Assembly: GCA_026707325.1 (NCBI GenBank)
Contig: JAPOXA010000037.1
Coordinates: forward strand, 124,001 to 188,000
Length of the DNA stretch: 64,000 nucleotides
Direction of reading: 5' to 3'
DNA from: Acidobacteriota bacterium
GTDB taxonomy: Bacteria > Acidobacteriota > Thermoanaerobaculia > Multivoradales > Multivoraceae
Under the pieces are notes generated by a model that was not told where the DNA came from, made no database searches, and saw nothing but the letters and a program-made list of their open reading frames with translations. Positions 50,242 through 58,635 of the stretch are shown piece after piece. Position numbers and translations under genes: made by a program. Each line of letters opens with the position of its first letter. Position 1 is the stretch's first letter.

Positions 50242-51996
50242 ATGCGCTGGAGCAACTACTACCTGATGACCGCCCGCGAGGCGCCCCGGGACGCCGAGGT
50301 GATCAGTCACCAGTTGATGGCGCGCGCCGGCCTCGTGCGGCGGCTCGCGGCGGGGATCTACACGATGCAGCCGGCCGGTTGGAGGACGGCGCGCAAGCTG
50401 ATGGCGATCGTCCGCCGCGAGATGGAGCGGGCGGGAGCGGTCGAGCTCTCGATGCCGGCGATTCAGCCCGCCGAGCTGTGGGAGGAGTCGGAGCGCTGGT
50501 TCAAGTACGGCCCCGAGCTGCTGCGGATGGAGGACCGTCACGGACGGCGGTTCTGCTTCGGTCCGACCCACGAAGAGGTCATCACCGACCTCGTCCGGCG
50601 CGACGTGAAGAGCTACCGGCAGATGCCGCTCAACCTGTTCCAGATCCAGACCAAGTTCCGGGACGAGATCCGTCCCCGCTTCGGGCTGATGCGCGGCCGG
50701 GAGTTCATCATGAAGGACGCCTACTCCTTCGACGCCACGGAGGAAGGCCTCGACCGGAGCTACCAGGCCATGTACGCGGCCTACTCGCGCATCTTCGAGG
50801 CCTGCGGGCTCGAGTACTCCGTGGTCGAAGCGGACCAGGGAACGATCGGCGGTTCCTCGTCCCACGAGTTCATGGTGCTCGCCGACACCGGCGAGAGCGC
50901 AGTGGCGAGCTGCGCTGCCTGCGGCTACGGCGCCAACGTCGAGCGGGCGGAGATCGGCGCTCTGCCGCTCCCGGCGCGGGGCGGCGACAGCGGCAGCGGC
51001 GACGGAGCTCGCCGGGTTTCGACCCCGGGAGCGACGACGGTGGCCGAGGTCGCCGGGATGCTGGAGGTCGACGAGGCCTCCGTGGTCAAGACCCTGATCT
51101 ACGAGACGGACGACGGGTTGGCGGCAGTCGCGATCCGCGGGGACCGCGAGGTGAACGAGGTCAAGCTGCTGAACGTGCTGGGCGGCCTCGGGCTGCGGCT
51201 CGCTTCGGCCGAGCAGGTGGCGGCGGCGACGGGCGGTCCGCTCGGCTTCTCGGGTCCGGTCGGCCTTTCGCCCGAGGTGCGCCTGGTGGTCGACGAGTCG
51301 GCGCGCCCGCTCGCCGGTTTCGTCTGCGGCGCCAACGCCGGCGACGAGCACCTCGTCTCCGTACGCTGGGACCGGGACGTGGCGAGCGCCCGTCCGCTCG
51401 AGTGGGCCGACGTGATGACCGCCGAGGCCTCCGACCCCTGCCCGCGCTGCAGCGGCGGCATACTCCGCATCTCGCGGGGCATCGAGGTCGGCCACATCTT
51501 CAAGCTCGGCACCGCCTACTCCGAGAGGATGAACTGCACCTTCAGCGACGAGCAGGGGAAGCTCCGCCCGGCGGAGATGGGCTGCTACGGCCTCGGCATC
51601 GGCCGCACGACGGCGGCGGCGATCGAGCAGGGGCACGACGACGACGGCATTGTCTGGCCCGTGCCCCTTTCGCCCTTCACGGTCGTCCTCAGCTCGCTCG
51701 ACCCCGGCGACGAGGCCGTGAGCTCGGCGGCGGACGGTCTCTACGAGGAACTCGAGGCGGCGCTCGCCCCGGGGGGCTTCGACATCCTCTACGACGACCG
51801 CCGCGAGCGGCCGGGCGTCAAGTTCAAGGACGCGGACCTGGTCGGTTTCCCGGTGCGGGTCGTCGTCGGCGGCCGCTCGCTTCGGGCCGGCGGCGCCGAG
51901 GTCTCGAACCGGCTGGACGGCGAGCGCGAGGTCGTGCCGCTCGATGAGGTGCCGAAGGCCGTCCTGGCCCGGCTGATGGGTGCGCGGGTCTTCTGA
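50242..51996 (+). CDS. proS: prolyl-tRNA synthetase (bacterial type with editing domain)
   Basis: A 584-residue enzyme charging tRNA-Pro. Class II motif 1 (RAGAVELSMPAIQPAELWEES), motif 2 (NLFQIQTKFRDEIRPRFGLMR) and motif 3 (GCYGLGIGRTTAAAIE) are clear. The inserted YbaK-type editing domain (about residues 245-390, with VVKTLIYETDDG) marks the E. coli-like class. ATG 50242 is the start. The last residues, GARVF, and the stop codon come from repeat copy J. Confidence 0.96.
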   Translation: MRWSNYYLMTAREAPRDAEVISHQLMARAGLVRRLAAGIYTMQPAGWRTARKLMAIVRREMERAGAVELSMPAIQPAELWEESERWFKYGPELLRMEDRHGRRFCFGPTHEEVITDLVRRDVKSYRQMPLNLFQIQTKFRDEIRPRFGLMRGREFIMKDAYSFDATEEGLDRSYQAMYAAYSRIFEACGLEYSVVEADQGTIGGSSSHEFMVLADTGESAVASCAACGYGANVERAEIGALPLPARGGDSGSGDGARRVSTPGATTVAEVAGMLEVDEASVVKTLIYETDDGLAAVAIRGDREVNEVKLLNVLGGLGLRLASAEQVAAATGGPLGFSGPVGLSPEVRLVVDESARPLAGFVCGANAGDEHLVSVRWDRDVASARPLEWADVMTAEASDPCPRCSGGILRISRGIEVGHIFKLGTAYSERMNCTFSDEQGKLRPAEMGCYGLGIGRTTAAAIEQGHDDDGIVWPVPLSPFTVVLSSLDPGDEAVSSAADGLYEELEAALAPGGFDILYDDRRERPGVKFKDADLVGFPVRVVVGGRSLRAGGAEVSNRLDGEREVVPLDEVPKAVLARLMGARVF

Positions 51997-52043
51997 CCCG
52001 CCGCCGCCGAAGGCGGCCGGGAAGCGCGCCGCGAAGCGGCGAC
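51978..52043 (+). repeat. interspersed palindromic repeat, copy J, providing the proS stop codon
   Basis: GGTGC plus GCGGGTC-TTCT-GACCCGC, then GCCGCC-GAA-GGCGGC and GCGCGCCGC-GAA-GCGGCG. proS terminates at TGA 51994-51996 in the same hairpin position and frame as aroK. The element ends just before the convergent CorC-like gene. Confidence 0.9.
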
Positions 52044-52044
52044 C

Positions 52045-53394
52045 TTAGCCCTCCTCCTCTTCCGGCTCGGGCAGCACCCACAGCCTCAACGACACGATCC
52101 GGTTCCCCTCGACCTCCACCACCTCCAACCGCAGCCGGCCGACCTCGACGGTGTCCCCGGCCTCGGCGGTCCGGCCGAGTTCGGACAGGGCGATGCCGGC
52201 GACCGTGTCCTCCTCGCGCTCATCGGAGATGTCCATGCCGAGCTCGTCCTCGAGATCGTCGAGCAGCATGCCGCCGAGGACCTTGTAACCGCCGTCGTCG
52301 AGGCGGACGAACTCCGGCGCCTCGGCGTCGAACTCGTCCTGGATCTCGCCGACGATCTCCTCCAGCACGTTCTCGAGCGTCACGATGCCGGCCACGCCGC
52401 CGAACTCGTCGACCACCGCGGCCATGTGGATCTGCTCGCGGCGCATGCGGGCCATCAACTGGTCGAGCGGCAGGGTCTCGGGCACCGCGAACGTCTCCCG
52501 GGCGATGTCGCGCAGCGACTCCGGCGGTTCCTCGGCGATGAACAGGTCCTTGATGTGGACGAGACCCACGAGCTGGTCCAGGTCGCCCTCGCAGAGCGGG
52601 AAGCGGGTGTGGCCGCTCCGGCGGGCGCGCTCCAGGTTCGCGTCCATCGGCGCCGCCGCGTCGAGGTAGACGACCTCGGTGCGGGGGACCATCACCTGGC
52701 GGGCGTTGCGGTCGGACAGCTCGAACACGTTGTCGAGCAGTTCGCGCTTGGGCTCGGAGAGTTCGGTCTCCTGCTCCGAGGCGAGGAGGCTCCGGATCTC
52801 CTCCTCGCTGTGGGCGAGTTCGCCGTGCCGCAGCGGCTCGATGCCGAACAGGCGCAGGAAGGCGTTCGCCATCTGGTTCAGGACCCAGATGCCGGGATAG
52901 GTCACCTGGTAGAAGAACCACAGCGGCGCCGCCACCCACAGGCTGGTCGGCTCGGGCCGGCGGATGGCGAGCGACTTGGGCGCCAGTTCGCCGAGCACGA
53001 TGTGGAACATGCTGATGATCGCGAAGGAGACCACGAGGCTGATCGAGTGGGCGGCTTCGGCCGGCAGGTTGGGCACCAGGTCGAAGAGGGGCTGCAGCAG
53101 GCGGTTGACCGCGGGTTCGCCGACGATGCCGAGACCGATGCTGGCGAGTGTGATGCCGAGCTGAGTCGCCGACAGGTAGGCGTCGAGCTGGTCGATCATG
53201 CGCTGCGCGAGACGGCCGCGGAGCGTGTCCTGGTGGGGCGCCACCTGGGTCGGCCGGACCTTGACCAGGGCGAACTCGGCGGCGACGAAGAAGCCGTTCA
53301 GGCCGACCAGGAACAGGGCCAGGGCCAGGCTCCAGCCCAGCGGCAGGTCGAGATTCACGGGCGGCCCGGTGGCCGCGACGACCGGCGGGATCAC
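52045..53394 (-). CDS. CNNM/CBS-domain membrane protein (HlyC/CorC family)
   Basis: A 449-residue protein, GTG start 53394. The N-terminal CNNM domain has four membrane segments (LALALFLVGLNGFFVAAEFALV, then GITLASIGLGIVGEPAV and HIVLGELAPKSLAI). Two CBS domains follow (about residues 215-335, with VMVPRTEVVYLD, GLVHIKDLF and MAAVVDEFGGVAGIVTLENVLEEIVG), then a CorC/HlyC C-terminal domain. Relatives act in Mg2+/Co2+ efflux; the older haemolysin name is historical. It is convergent with proS. Confidence 0.93.
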   Translation of the reverse strand: MIPPVVAATGPPVNLDLPLGWSLALALFLVGLNGFFVAAEFALVKVRPTQVAPHQDTLRGRLAQRMIDQLDAYLSATQLGITLASIGLGIVGEPAVNRLLQPLFDLVPNLPAEAAHSISLVVSFAIISMFHIVLGELAPKSLAIRRPEPTSLWVAAPLWFFYQVTYPGIWVLNQMANAFLRLFGIEPLRHGELAHSEEEIRSLLASEQETELSEPKRELLDNVFELSDRNARQVMVPRTEVVYLDAAAPMDANLERARRSGHTRFPLCEGDLDQLVGLVHIKDLFIAEEPPESLRDIARETFAVPETLPLDQLMARMRREQIHMAAVVDEFGGVAGIVTLENVLEEIVGEIQDEFDAEAPEFVRLDDGGYKVLGGMLLDDLEDELGMDISDEREEDTVAGIALSELGRTAEAGDTVEVGRLRLEVVEVEGNRIVSLRLWVLPEPEEEEG

Positions 53395-53556
53395 TCGCGG
53401 GCCGGGAGGGGCGTCGTCGTCAGCGGAGGACGGGACCCGCGGTCACAGGCGCGCTGGTCGGGGTCCGGGTCGGGGTCGTCCAGACTGGAGTCGGATGGCG
53501 AAGGATCCGGAGCTTCGTCGTTCACGCCGGCTTAGCGTAGCAGGGAAGGGCGGGTT

Positions 53557-54804
53557 CTAGTGTTCGTGCCATGGCTGGGGCTCGCTCTGCCGCCGGACGT
53601 GTAGACCCGCGCCGGCGATGGTCTCGATCAACTCCTCGACGTGCTCGACGCCGCGGGTCTCAAGCCGCAGCTCGATGTGCACTTCATTGAGGCCGAGTGC
53701 GGTGAAGGCGCGCTCGTGGTGGGTCTCCAGGACGTTGGCGCCCGCGTCGCCGACCAGGTTGAGCAGCGCGGCCAGGGCGCCCGGACGGTCCTTGACGCAG
53801 ACGTCGAGCCGGACGAGGCGGCCGTCCTTCGTCAGGCCGCGGTCGATGATGCGGTTGAGGAGGGTGACGTCGATGTTGCCGCCGGTCAGCACCATCGCGG
53901 TCCGTCGGCCCTTCGCCTGGGGGATGTGGCCGTTGACGACCGCGGCCAGCACGGAGGCCCCGGCGCCCTCGACCACCGCCTTCTCCCGCTCGAGCAGGAG
54001 GAGGACGGCGTTCGCGATCTCTTCCTCGTCCACCGTCACGATGTCGTCGACCAGGTCCCGCACCAGCCCCATGGTCAGCTCGCCGGGTCGCTTGACCGCG
54101 ATGCCCTCGGCGATCGTGTGGCGGCGCTCCACCGTGACCGGCCGGCCGGCGGCGAGGCTCTCCTGCATCGAGGGGACGGCCTCCGTCTGCACGCCGATGA
54201 TCCGGGTCTGCGGCCGGTGCGCCTTGTAGGCGGCGGCGATCCCCGCGATCACCCCGCCGCCGCCGATCGGCACGACGACGACTTCGAGGTCGGGTTCCTG
54301 GGTCATCAGCTCGAAACCGATCGTGCCCTGGCCGGCGACGATCTGGGGGTCGTCGAACGGATGGACGTAGGTCTTGCCGTGCTCGGCCTCGAGCTCCCGG
54401 GCATGGGCCGTCGCGTCGTCGAAGGTCTCGCCGGCGAGCCGGACATCGGCGCCGAAGTTCCGGGTGTTGGCCACCTTGATCAGGGGCGTGGGCAGCGGCA
54501 TGACGACGGTCGCCTCGAGCCCGAGGCGGTTCGCGTGGTAGGCCACTGCCTGGCCGTGGTTGCCGGCGGAGGCGGTGATCAGGCCGCGGCTCCGCTCCTC
54601 GTCCGAGAGGGTGAGGATGCGGTTGAGCGCCCCGCGCTCCTTGAAGGAGCCGGTCATCTGCAGGTTCTCGAGCTTGAACCAGGCGCCGATGCCGCAGAGG
54701 CGGGAGAAGTACTCCGACCGGGCGCAGGGACTCTCGTAGACCGCGCCGGCGATCCGCCGCCGCGCCTGCTCGATCAGCTCGGCCATGTGAAGGGCATCGA
54801 CCAC
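53557..54804 (-). CDS. threonine ammonia-lyase with C-terminal ACT domain
   Basis: About 415 residues from a GTG at 54804; ATG 54786 is the alternative, and a longer frame to 54870 adds unlikely arginine-rich residues. The PLP-lysine motif NLQMTGSFKERGALN, SAGNHGQAVAYHANRLG and the phosphate loop PIGGGGVIAG define a fold-type II serine/threonine dehydratase. The C-terminal ACT domain (RLDVCVKDRPGALAALLNLV onward) fits the TdcB/short IlvA form. It converts threonine to 2-oxobutyrate, feeding isoleucine synthesis or threonine breakdown. Confidence 0.93.
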   Translation of the reverse strand: MVDALHMAELIEQARRRIAGAVYESPCARSEYFSRLCGIGAWFKLENLQMTGSFKERGALNRILTLSDEERSRGLITASAGNHGQAVAYHANRLGLEATVVMPLPTPLIKVANTRNFGADVRLAGETFDDATAHARELEAEHGKTYVHPFDDPQIVAGQGTIGFELMTQEPDLEVVVVPIGGGGVIAGIAAAYKAHRPQTRIIGVQTEAVPSMQESLAAGRPVTVERRHTIAEGIAVKRPGELTMGLVRDLVDDIVTVDEEEIANAVLLLLEREKAVVEGAGASVLAAVVNGHIPQAKGRRTAMVLTGGNIDVTLLNRIIDRGLTKDGRLVRLDVCVKDRPGALAALLNLVGDAGANVLETHHERAFTALGLNEVHIELRLETRGVEHVEELIETIAGAGLHVRRQSEPQPWHEH

Positions 54805-54974
54805 GACAGGATTCTGCAATACGTTTCTGCTCCGGCGTCTTCCGGAGTCGCCGCCCCGGCGGGTTGACACCAGCGCGGGTCGCGTTGACAGGGCGAGTCT
54901 CCCCTTTGTACCGTTGCGGCTTCCCGCGGCCGGCCTTGCCGGCGCTTCTGGCGGCGTTCTCGGCCTCGGGATAC

Positions 54975-55051
54975 AGGCCCGTAGCTCAGTTGGTTAGAGC
55001 GCTACGTTGACATCGTAGAGGTCAGCGGTTCGAGTCCGCTCGGGCCTACCA
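54975..55051 (+). tRNA. tRNA-Val (anticodon GAC)
   Basis: A 77-base cloverleaf. The acceptor AGGCCCG pairs perfectly with CGGGCCT. The anticodon arm is CTACG-TTGACAT-CGTAG and the T arm GCGG-TTCGAGT-CCGC. CCA is encoded (55049-55051). Confidence 0.97.
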
Positions 55052-55077
55052 GACATGGGCCGTTCGGTCTGTGGCTC

Positions 55078-55154
55078 AGGCGCTTAGCTCAGTTGGTTAG
55101 AGCGCTACCTTCACACGGTAGAGGTCAGCGGTTCGAGTCCGCTAGCGCCTACCA
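55078..55154 (+). tRNA. tRNA-Val (anticodon CAC)
   Basis: A 77-base cloverleaf with acceptor AGGCGCT/AGCGCCT, anticodon arm CTACC-TTCACAC-GGTAG (anticodon CAC) and encoded CCA (55152-55154). Its D and T arms are the same as in the upstream tRNA-Val, 26 bases away, so the pair arose by tandem duplication with diverged anticodon and acceptor stems. Confidence 0.97.
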
Positions 55155-55242
55155 TCGCGGTGACGGGCCGCGCAGGCCCGCCCCCGTTCGGACGAAACCG
55201 TCCCCCCCAGACGAACCTGCTCTTCCAGGACCCTCTCGACCG

Positions 55243-57180
55243 ATGCTCGACCTGACGTTGCCTGACGGCTCGGTACGCAGCGTCCCGCCCGGGACGACGG
55301 CGCTGGACGTGGCGCAATCGATCGGCCCCGGTCTGGCGAAGGCCGCGGTCGGCGCCGAACTCGACGGCCGCTTCGTCGACCTGCGGACGCCGATCGAGGC
55401 GTCCGGTCCGTTCCGGCTGTTCACGTCGAGGGACGACGAGGCCGGTATCTTCCTTCGTCACACGGCGGAGCACGTGCTGGCGGACGCGGTGCAGAGGCTC
55501 TGGCCCGGCACCCAGATCGACGTCGGCCGTCGCGATCACACCGACAAGTACCAGTACGACTTCCGTTTCCCGCGGGCCTTCGTGCCCGAGGACCTCGAGG
55601 CGATCGAGGCGAAGATGCGGGAGATCCTCGCCGAGAAGCACGACGTCGAGCGGATCGAGATCGACCGCGAGGAGGCGCGGGAGCTGTTCGCCGGCATGGG
55701 CGAGGAACTGAAGCTGGAGCGCCTGGACGACATCCCGGAAGGCGAGCCGATCACCCTGTTCCGGCACGGCGAGTTTGTCGACCTCTGCCGCGGTCCGCAC
55801 GCGCAGCGCGTGGACCAGGTCGGCGCGGTCAAGCTGCTCGAGAGTTCAGGCGTGTTCCACCGCGGCGACGAGAGCCGCGAGCAGTTGCAGCGCATCTACG
55901 GGACCGCGTTCACCAGCCGGGATGCGCTCGACGGCTACCTCGCCGACCTGGAACTCCGCCGGGCCCGCGATCACCGCCGTCTGGGCCCGGAACTCGACCT
56001 GTTCAGCTTCAACCAGAGTGCGCCCGGCAGTCCGTTCTTCCACCCCCGCGGGACGGTGATCTACAACCTGCTGGTCGACTACGTGCAGGGACTCAACCGG
56101 CGCGACGGCTTCCAGGAGGTGCGCACGCCGCAGATTCTCGACGTCGACCTCTGGCATCGCTCCGGGCACTGGGACAACTACCGGGAGAACATGTTCCTCA
56201 CCGAGGTCGACGAGCGGCAGTACGCGGTGAAGCCGATGAACTGCCCCAGCCACTGCCTGATCTACCGGACCGACCTCCGCTCCTACCGGGATCTGCCGAT
56301 CCGCTACGCCGACTTCGGCCGGCTCCACCGCTATGAACGGTCCGGCGTGATCACCGGCCTCACCAGGGTGCGTACGTTCTGCCAGGACGACGCCCACACC
56401 TTCTGCACCGACGAGCAGGTCGAAGCGGAGGTGCTGCTGCCGGTGTCGACGATCCTGGAGATCTACAGCACCTTCGGCTTCGAGGGCATCCAGATCGAGG
56501 TCTCCACCCGGCCGGAGAAGTCGATCGGCAGCGAAGAACTCTGGGAACGGGCCGAGAACGCCCTGATGGGGGCGCTCAGGAGCCGCGGCCTCGAGTTCCA
56601 GATCAACGAGGGCGACGGCGCCTTCTATGGCCCGAAGATCGACTTCCAGATCCTCGACGCGCTCGGCCGGAGCTGGCAACTGGGGACCGTGCAACTGGAC
56701 TACCAGATGCCGGAGCGGCTGGACCTCGAGTACACCGCCAGCGACGGCGGGACCCGGCGGCCGGTCATGCTGCACCGGGCGATGCTGGGCTCGGTCGAAC
56801 GCTTCCTCGGCATCCTGATCGAACACACCGGCGGCGCCTTCCCGGTCTGGCTCGCCCCGGTGCAGGCGGTCGTCCTGCCCGTCTCGGATCGCTTCATGGA
56901 ATACGGCCGCGAGGTCGCCAACCGGCTCTCCGACGCCGGCGTCCGCGTCGAACTCGACGAACGCAGCGAGAAGCTCGGCTACAAGATCCGCGACGCCCAG
57001 ACGAAGAAGGTCCCCTACATGCTCGTCGTCGGCGGCCGCGAACAGGAAGCCGGCACCGTTTCGCTGCGGCTCCGCGAGGCGCCGGAGGACGGCGGTTCCC
57101 CTGATCAGGGTGCGGTGACGATCGACGACTTCGCGGCGCGCGTCGCGGACCGGACGGCCGCCAAATCGCTCGATCTGTGA
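55243..57180 (+). CDS. thrS: threonyl-tRNA synthetase
   Basis: A 645-residue class II synthetase. A TGS domain covers residues 1-60. The editing domain has the HTAEHVLADAV histidine pair (about residues 66-76) and CRGPHAQR. The catalytic core has PMNCPSHCLIY (zinc cysteine), GRLHRYERSGVITGLTRVRTFCQDD, and the motif 3 segment PVMLHRAMLGSVERF. A C-terminal anticodon-binding domain follows. ATG 55243 is the start. In most bacteria infC-rpmI-rplT follow thrS; here a different set of genes intervenes. Confidence 0.97.
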   Translation: MLDLTLPDGSVRSVPPGTTALDVAQSIGPGLAKAAVGAELDGRFVDLRTPIEASGPFRLFTSRDDEAGIFLRHTAEHVLADAVQRLWPGTQIDVGRRDHTDKYQYDFRFPRAFVPEDLEAIEAKMREILAEKHDVERIEIDREEARELFAGMGEELKLERLDDIPEGEPITLFRHGEFVDLCRGPHAQRVDQVGAVKLLESSGVFHRGDESREQLQRIYGTAFTSRDALDGYLADLELRRARDHRRLGPELDLFSFNQSAPGSPFFHPRGTVIYNLLVDYVQGLNRRDGFQEVRTPQILDVDLWHRSGHWDNYRENMFLTEVDERQYAVKPMNCPSHCLIYRTDLRSYRDLPIRYADFGRLHRYERSGVITGLTRVRTFCQDDAHTFCTDEQVEAEVLLPVSTILEIYSTFGFEGIQIEVSTRPEKSIGSEELWERAENALMGALRSRGLEFQINEGDGAFYGPKIDFQILDALGRSWQLGTVQLDYQMPERLDLEYTASDGGTRRPVMLHRAMLGSVERFLGILIEHTGGAFPVWLAPVQAVVLPVSDRFMEYGREVANRLSDAGVRVELDERSEKLGYKIRDAQTKKVPYMLVVGGREQEAGTVSLRLREAPEDGGSPDQGAVTIDDFAARVADRTAAKSLDL

Positions 57181-57204
57181 AGCTCAGACTCGGGGGAAGA
57201 GCCG

Positions 57205-57870
57205 ATGCCTGGGTCGTCTACGCCGCCGAAGTACCCTCGAACGCCATACCTCCCGTACTCACCGTCCATCGCACCCGACAGCGACCGTCTCGCTGATCCG
57301 TCCCGCTTCGTCGGTGAGCCGGTCGTCGTAACTGAGAAGCTCGACGGCAGTTGCACGGTGCACCGGGGCACTGTCTATACACGCAGCGTGAGCGCGCCGA
57401 CGTCAGCCAAGTGGATGGCGATGGCGAAGAAGCACCACGCTTGGAAGGTCGCGGAGCCGGATATCTACCTCTACGGCGAGGGCATCTTCGGCGTCCACAG
57501 CATCGAGTACGAGCCGGTCGCAGAGGACGAGACGTTCTACGCCTTCGCTCTCCGGGTAGGCAACGATCGCTTCGCGTCCTTCAGGGACATGGTCCACTTT
57601 GCCGGACGGCGCCAGATTCCAGTGGTGCCGGTCCTCTTCGACGGCGTCTTTCGGTCCGAGAGCAAACTCCGCAGCTTCGTGGACGATGCTCACGGGGAGC
57701 CCTCAGCCTTGGGCGGCGAGAGGGAAGGCGTGGTTGTTCGGCTGGCGGGCTCGTTCCGCGCATCCGACTTCGGCCGTTCCGTCTGCAAGAGCGTCCGCGC
57801 GGGTCACGTCCAGACGGACGAACACTGGACGAAGCACTGGAAGCCTTGCCGGCTCGCACGCCGTAGCTGA
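57205..57870 (+). CDS. ATP-dependent RNA ligase family protein
   Basis: A 221-residue nucleotidyltransferase. Motif I is TEKLDGSC with the predicted AMP-accepting lysine at residue 45. YLYGEGIFGVHSIEY corresponds to motif III, REGVVVRL to motif IV and CKSVRAGHV to motif V, with the C-terminal TDEHWTKHW typical of the small DRB0094-like RNA ligases. It would seal nicks or breaks in RNA. Its DNA is less GC-rich than neighbouring housekeeping genes, and it starts the acquired-looking island. The stop is 15 bases before the probable start of the restriction enzyme gene, same strand and frame. Confidence 0.87.
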   Translation: MPGSSTPPKYPRTPYLPYSPSIAPDSDRLADPSRFVGEPVVVTEKLDGSCTVHRGTVYTRSVSAPTSAKWMAMAKKHHAWKVAEPDIYLYGEGIFGVHSIEYEPVAEDETFYAFALRVGNDRFASFRDMVHFAGRRQIPVVPVLFDGVFRSESKLRSFVDDAHGEPSALGGEREGVVVRLAGSFRASDFGRSVCKSVRAGHVQTDEHWTKHWKPCRLARRS

Positions 57871-57885
57871 GGAGGGAGAGACCGC

Positions 57886-58635
57886 CTGAACCTGGTTCTG
57901 GGCTATCCTCAGGTCTCTCCCAGACGTTCAAGAACCCGGCGACGCGCCGAGCTTGCCCTGCTGCAATTGCCGCAGGGTGCCTTCCTGTCCCTGATGTCCG
58001 ATCCGATCCCGGAAGCCATCTCGCTTCTCAACGAACACCACCGAGCGTTCTCCGCTGCGAAGCCGTTGGCGGACAAGACCGGACATACCGTTCCCTCGGA
58101 CACCAAGTCCTTCTCGGAGATTCTCGTGAGCCTGCTTACTGGGCTCAGGGGGCGCACGCGAAGAAAGGGCTCGGATCTGAGCGATGGATCAGATGTCAAG
58201 GCGGCGTCTGTCTGGAGCGCCATAGATACGCCGCGCTTCAACGGTTGTGCGCCGGCGGGGCGAGTGAGCGACACCGCCAAGAAGCCGAACGACGTGTCGG
58301 CGCTCGACGACATGCCGTTCATGTTCTTCGTCCTGTGGGACGGAGGGGACGACGGTAGGCCGCGGTGTCGCGTGTGGTGCGTCAGGCCTCGCTCAGACCG
58401 GGAGTTTCGCCGAATGGTGGCCACTTGGTACGCGAAACGCGAAGCGGGAGAGATAAAGAGCACGAACTTCCAGCTTCATCCGCCCAGAAACCGTGAAGAC
58501 AACGTCATTCGGAATAGTTGCGGCAACCTAGAGTATCCGCTCCTCTTCCGCGCAGAGATGCGGGGCGGCACCTACGAGGTTGTTCACTTCGATCCGACCG
58601 TTCTGGTTGACGGGGAGTGTCGCCTCTCGACGTAG
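57886..58635 (+). CDS. MamI-family type II restriction endonuclease
   Basis: About 249 residues. SEILVSLLTGLRGRTRRKGSDL (in part), DGSDVKAASVWSAIDTPRFN, DDMPFMFFVLWD, FQLHPPRN and NSCGNLEYPLLF match what I recall of MamI-type endonucleases. A methyltransferase lies tail to tail, overlapping by 52 bases, as expected of a restriction-modification pair. MamI itself cuts GATNN/NNATC; specificity here is not known. The start is uncertain: GAGGAGGG at 57869 points to CTG 57886, while TTG 57967 and ATG 57994 would cut into the RAELALLQLPQGAFLSLMSD helix. Confidence 0.8.
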   Translation: MNLVLGYPQVSPRRSRTRRRAELALLQLPQGAFLSLMSDPIPEAISLLNEHHRAFSAAKPLADKTGHTVPSDTKSFSEILVSLLTGLRGRTRRKGSDLSDGSDVKAASVWSAIDTPRFNGCAPAGRVSDTAKKPNDVSALDDMPFMFFVLWDGGDDGRPRCRVWCVRPRSDREFRRMVATWYAKREAGEIKSTNFQLHPPRNREDNVIRNSCGNLEYPLLFRAEMRGGTYEVVHFDPTVLVDGECRLST

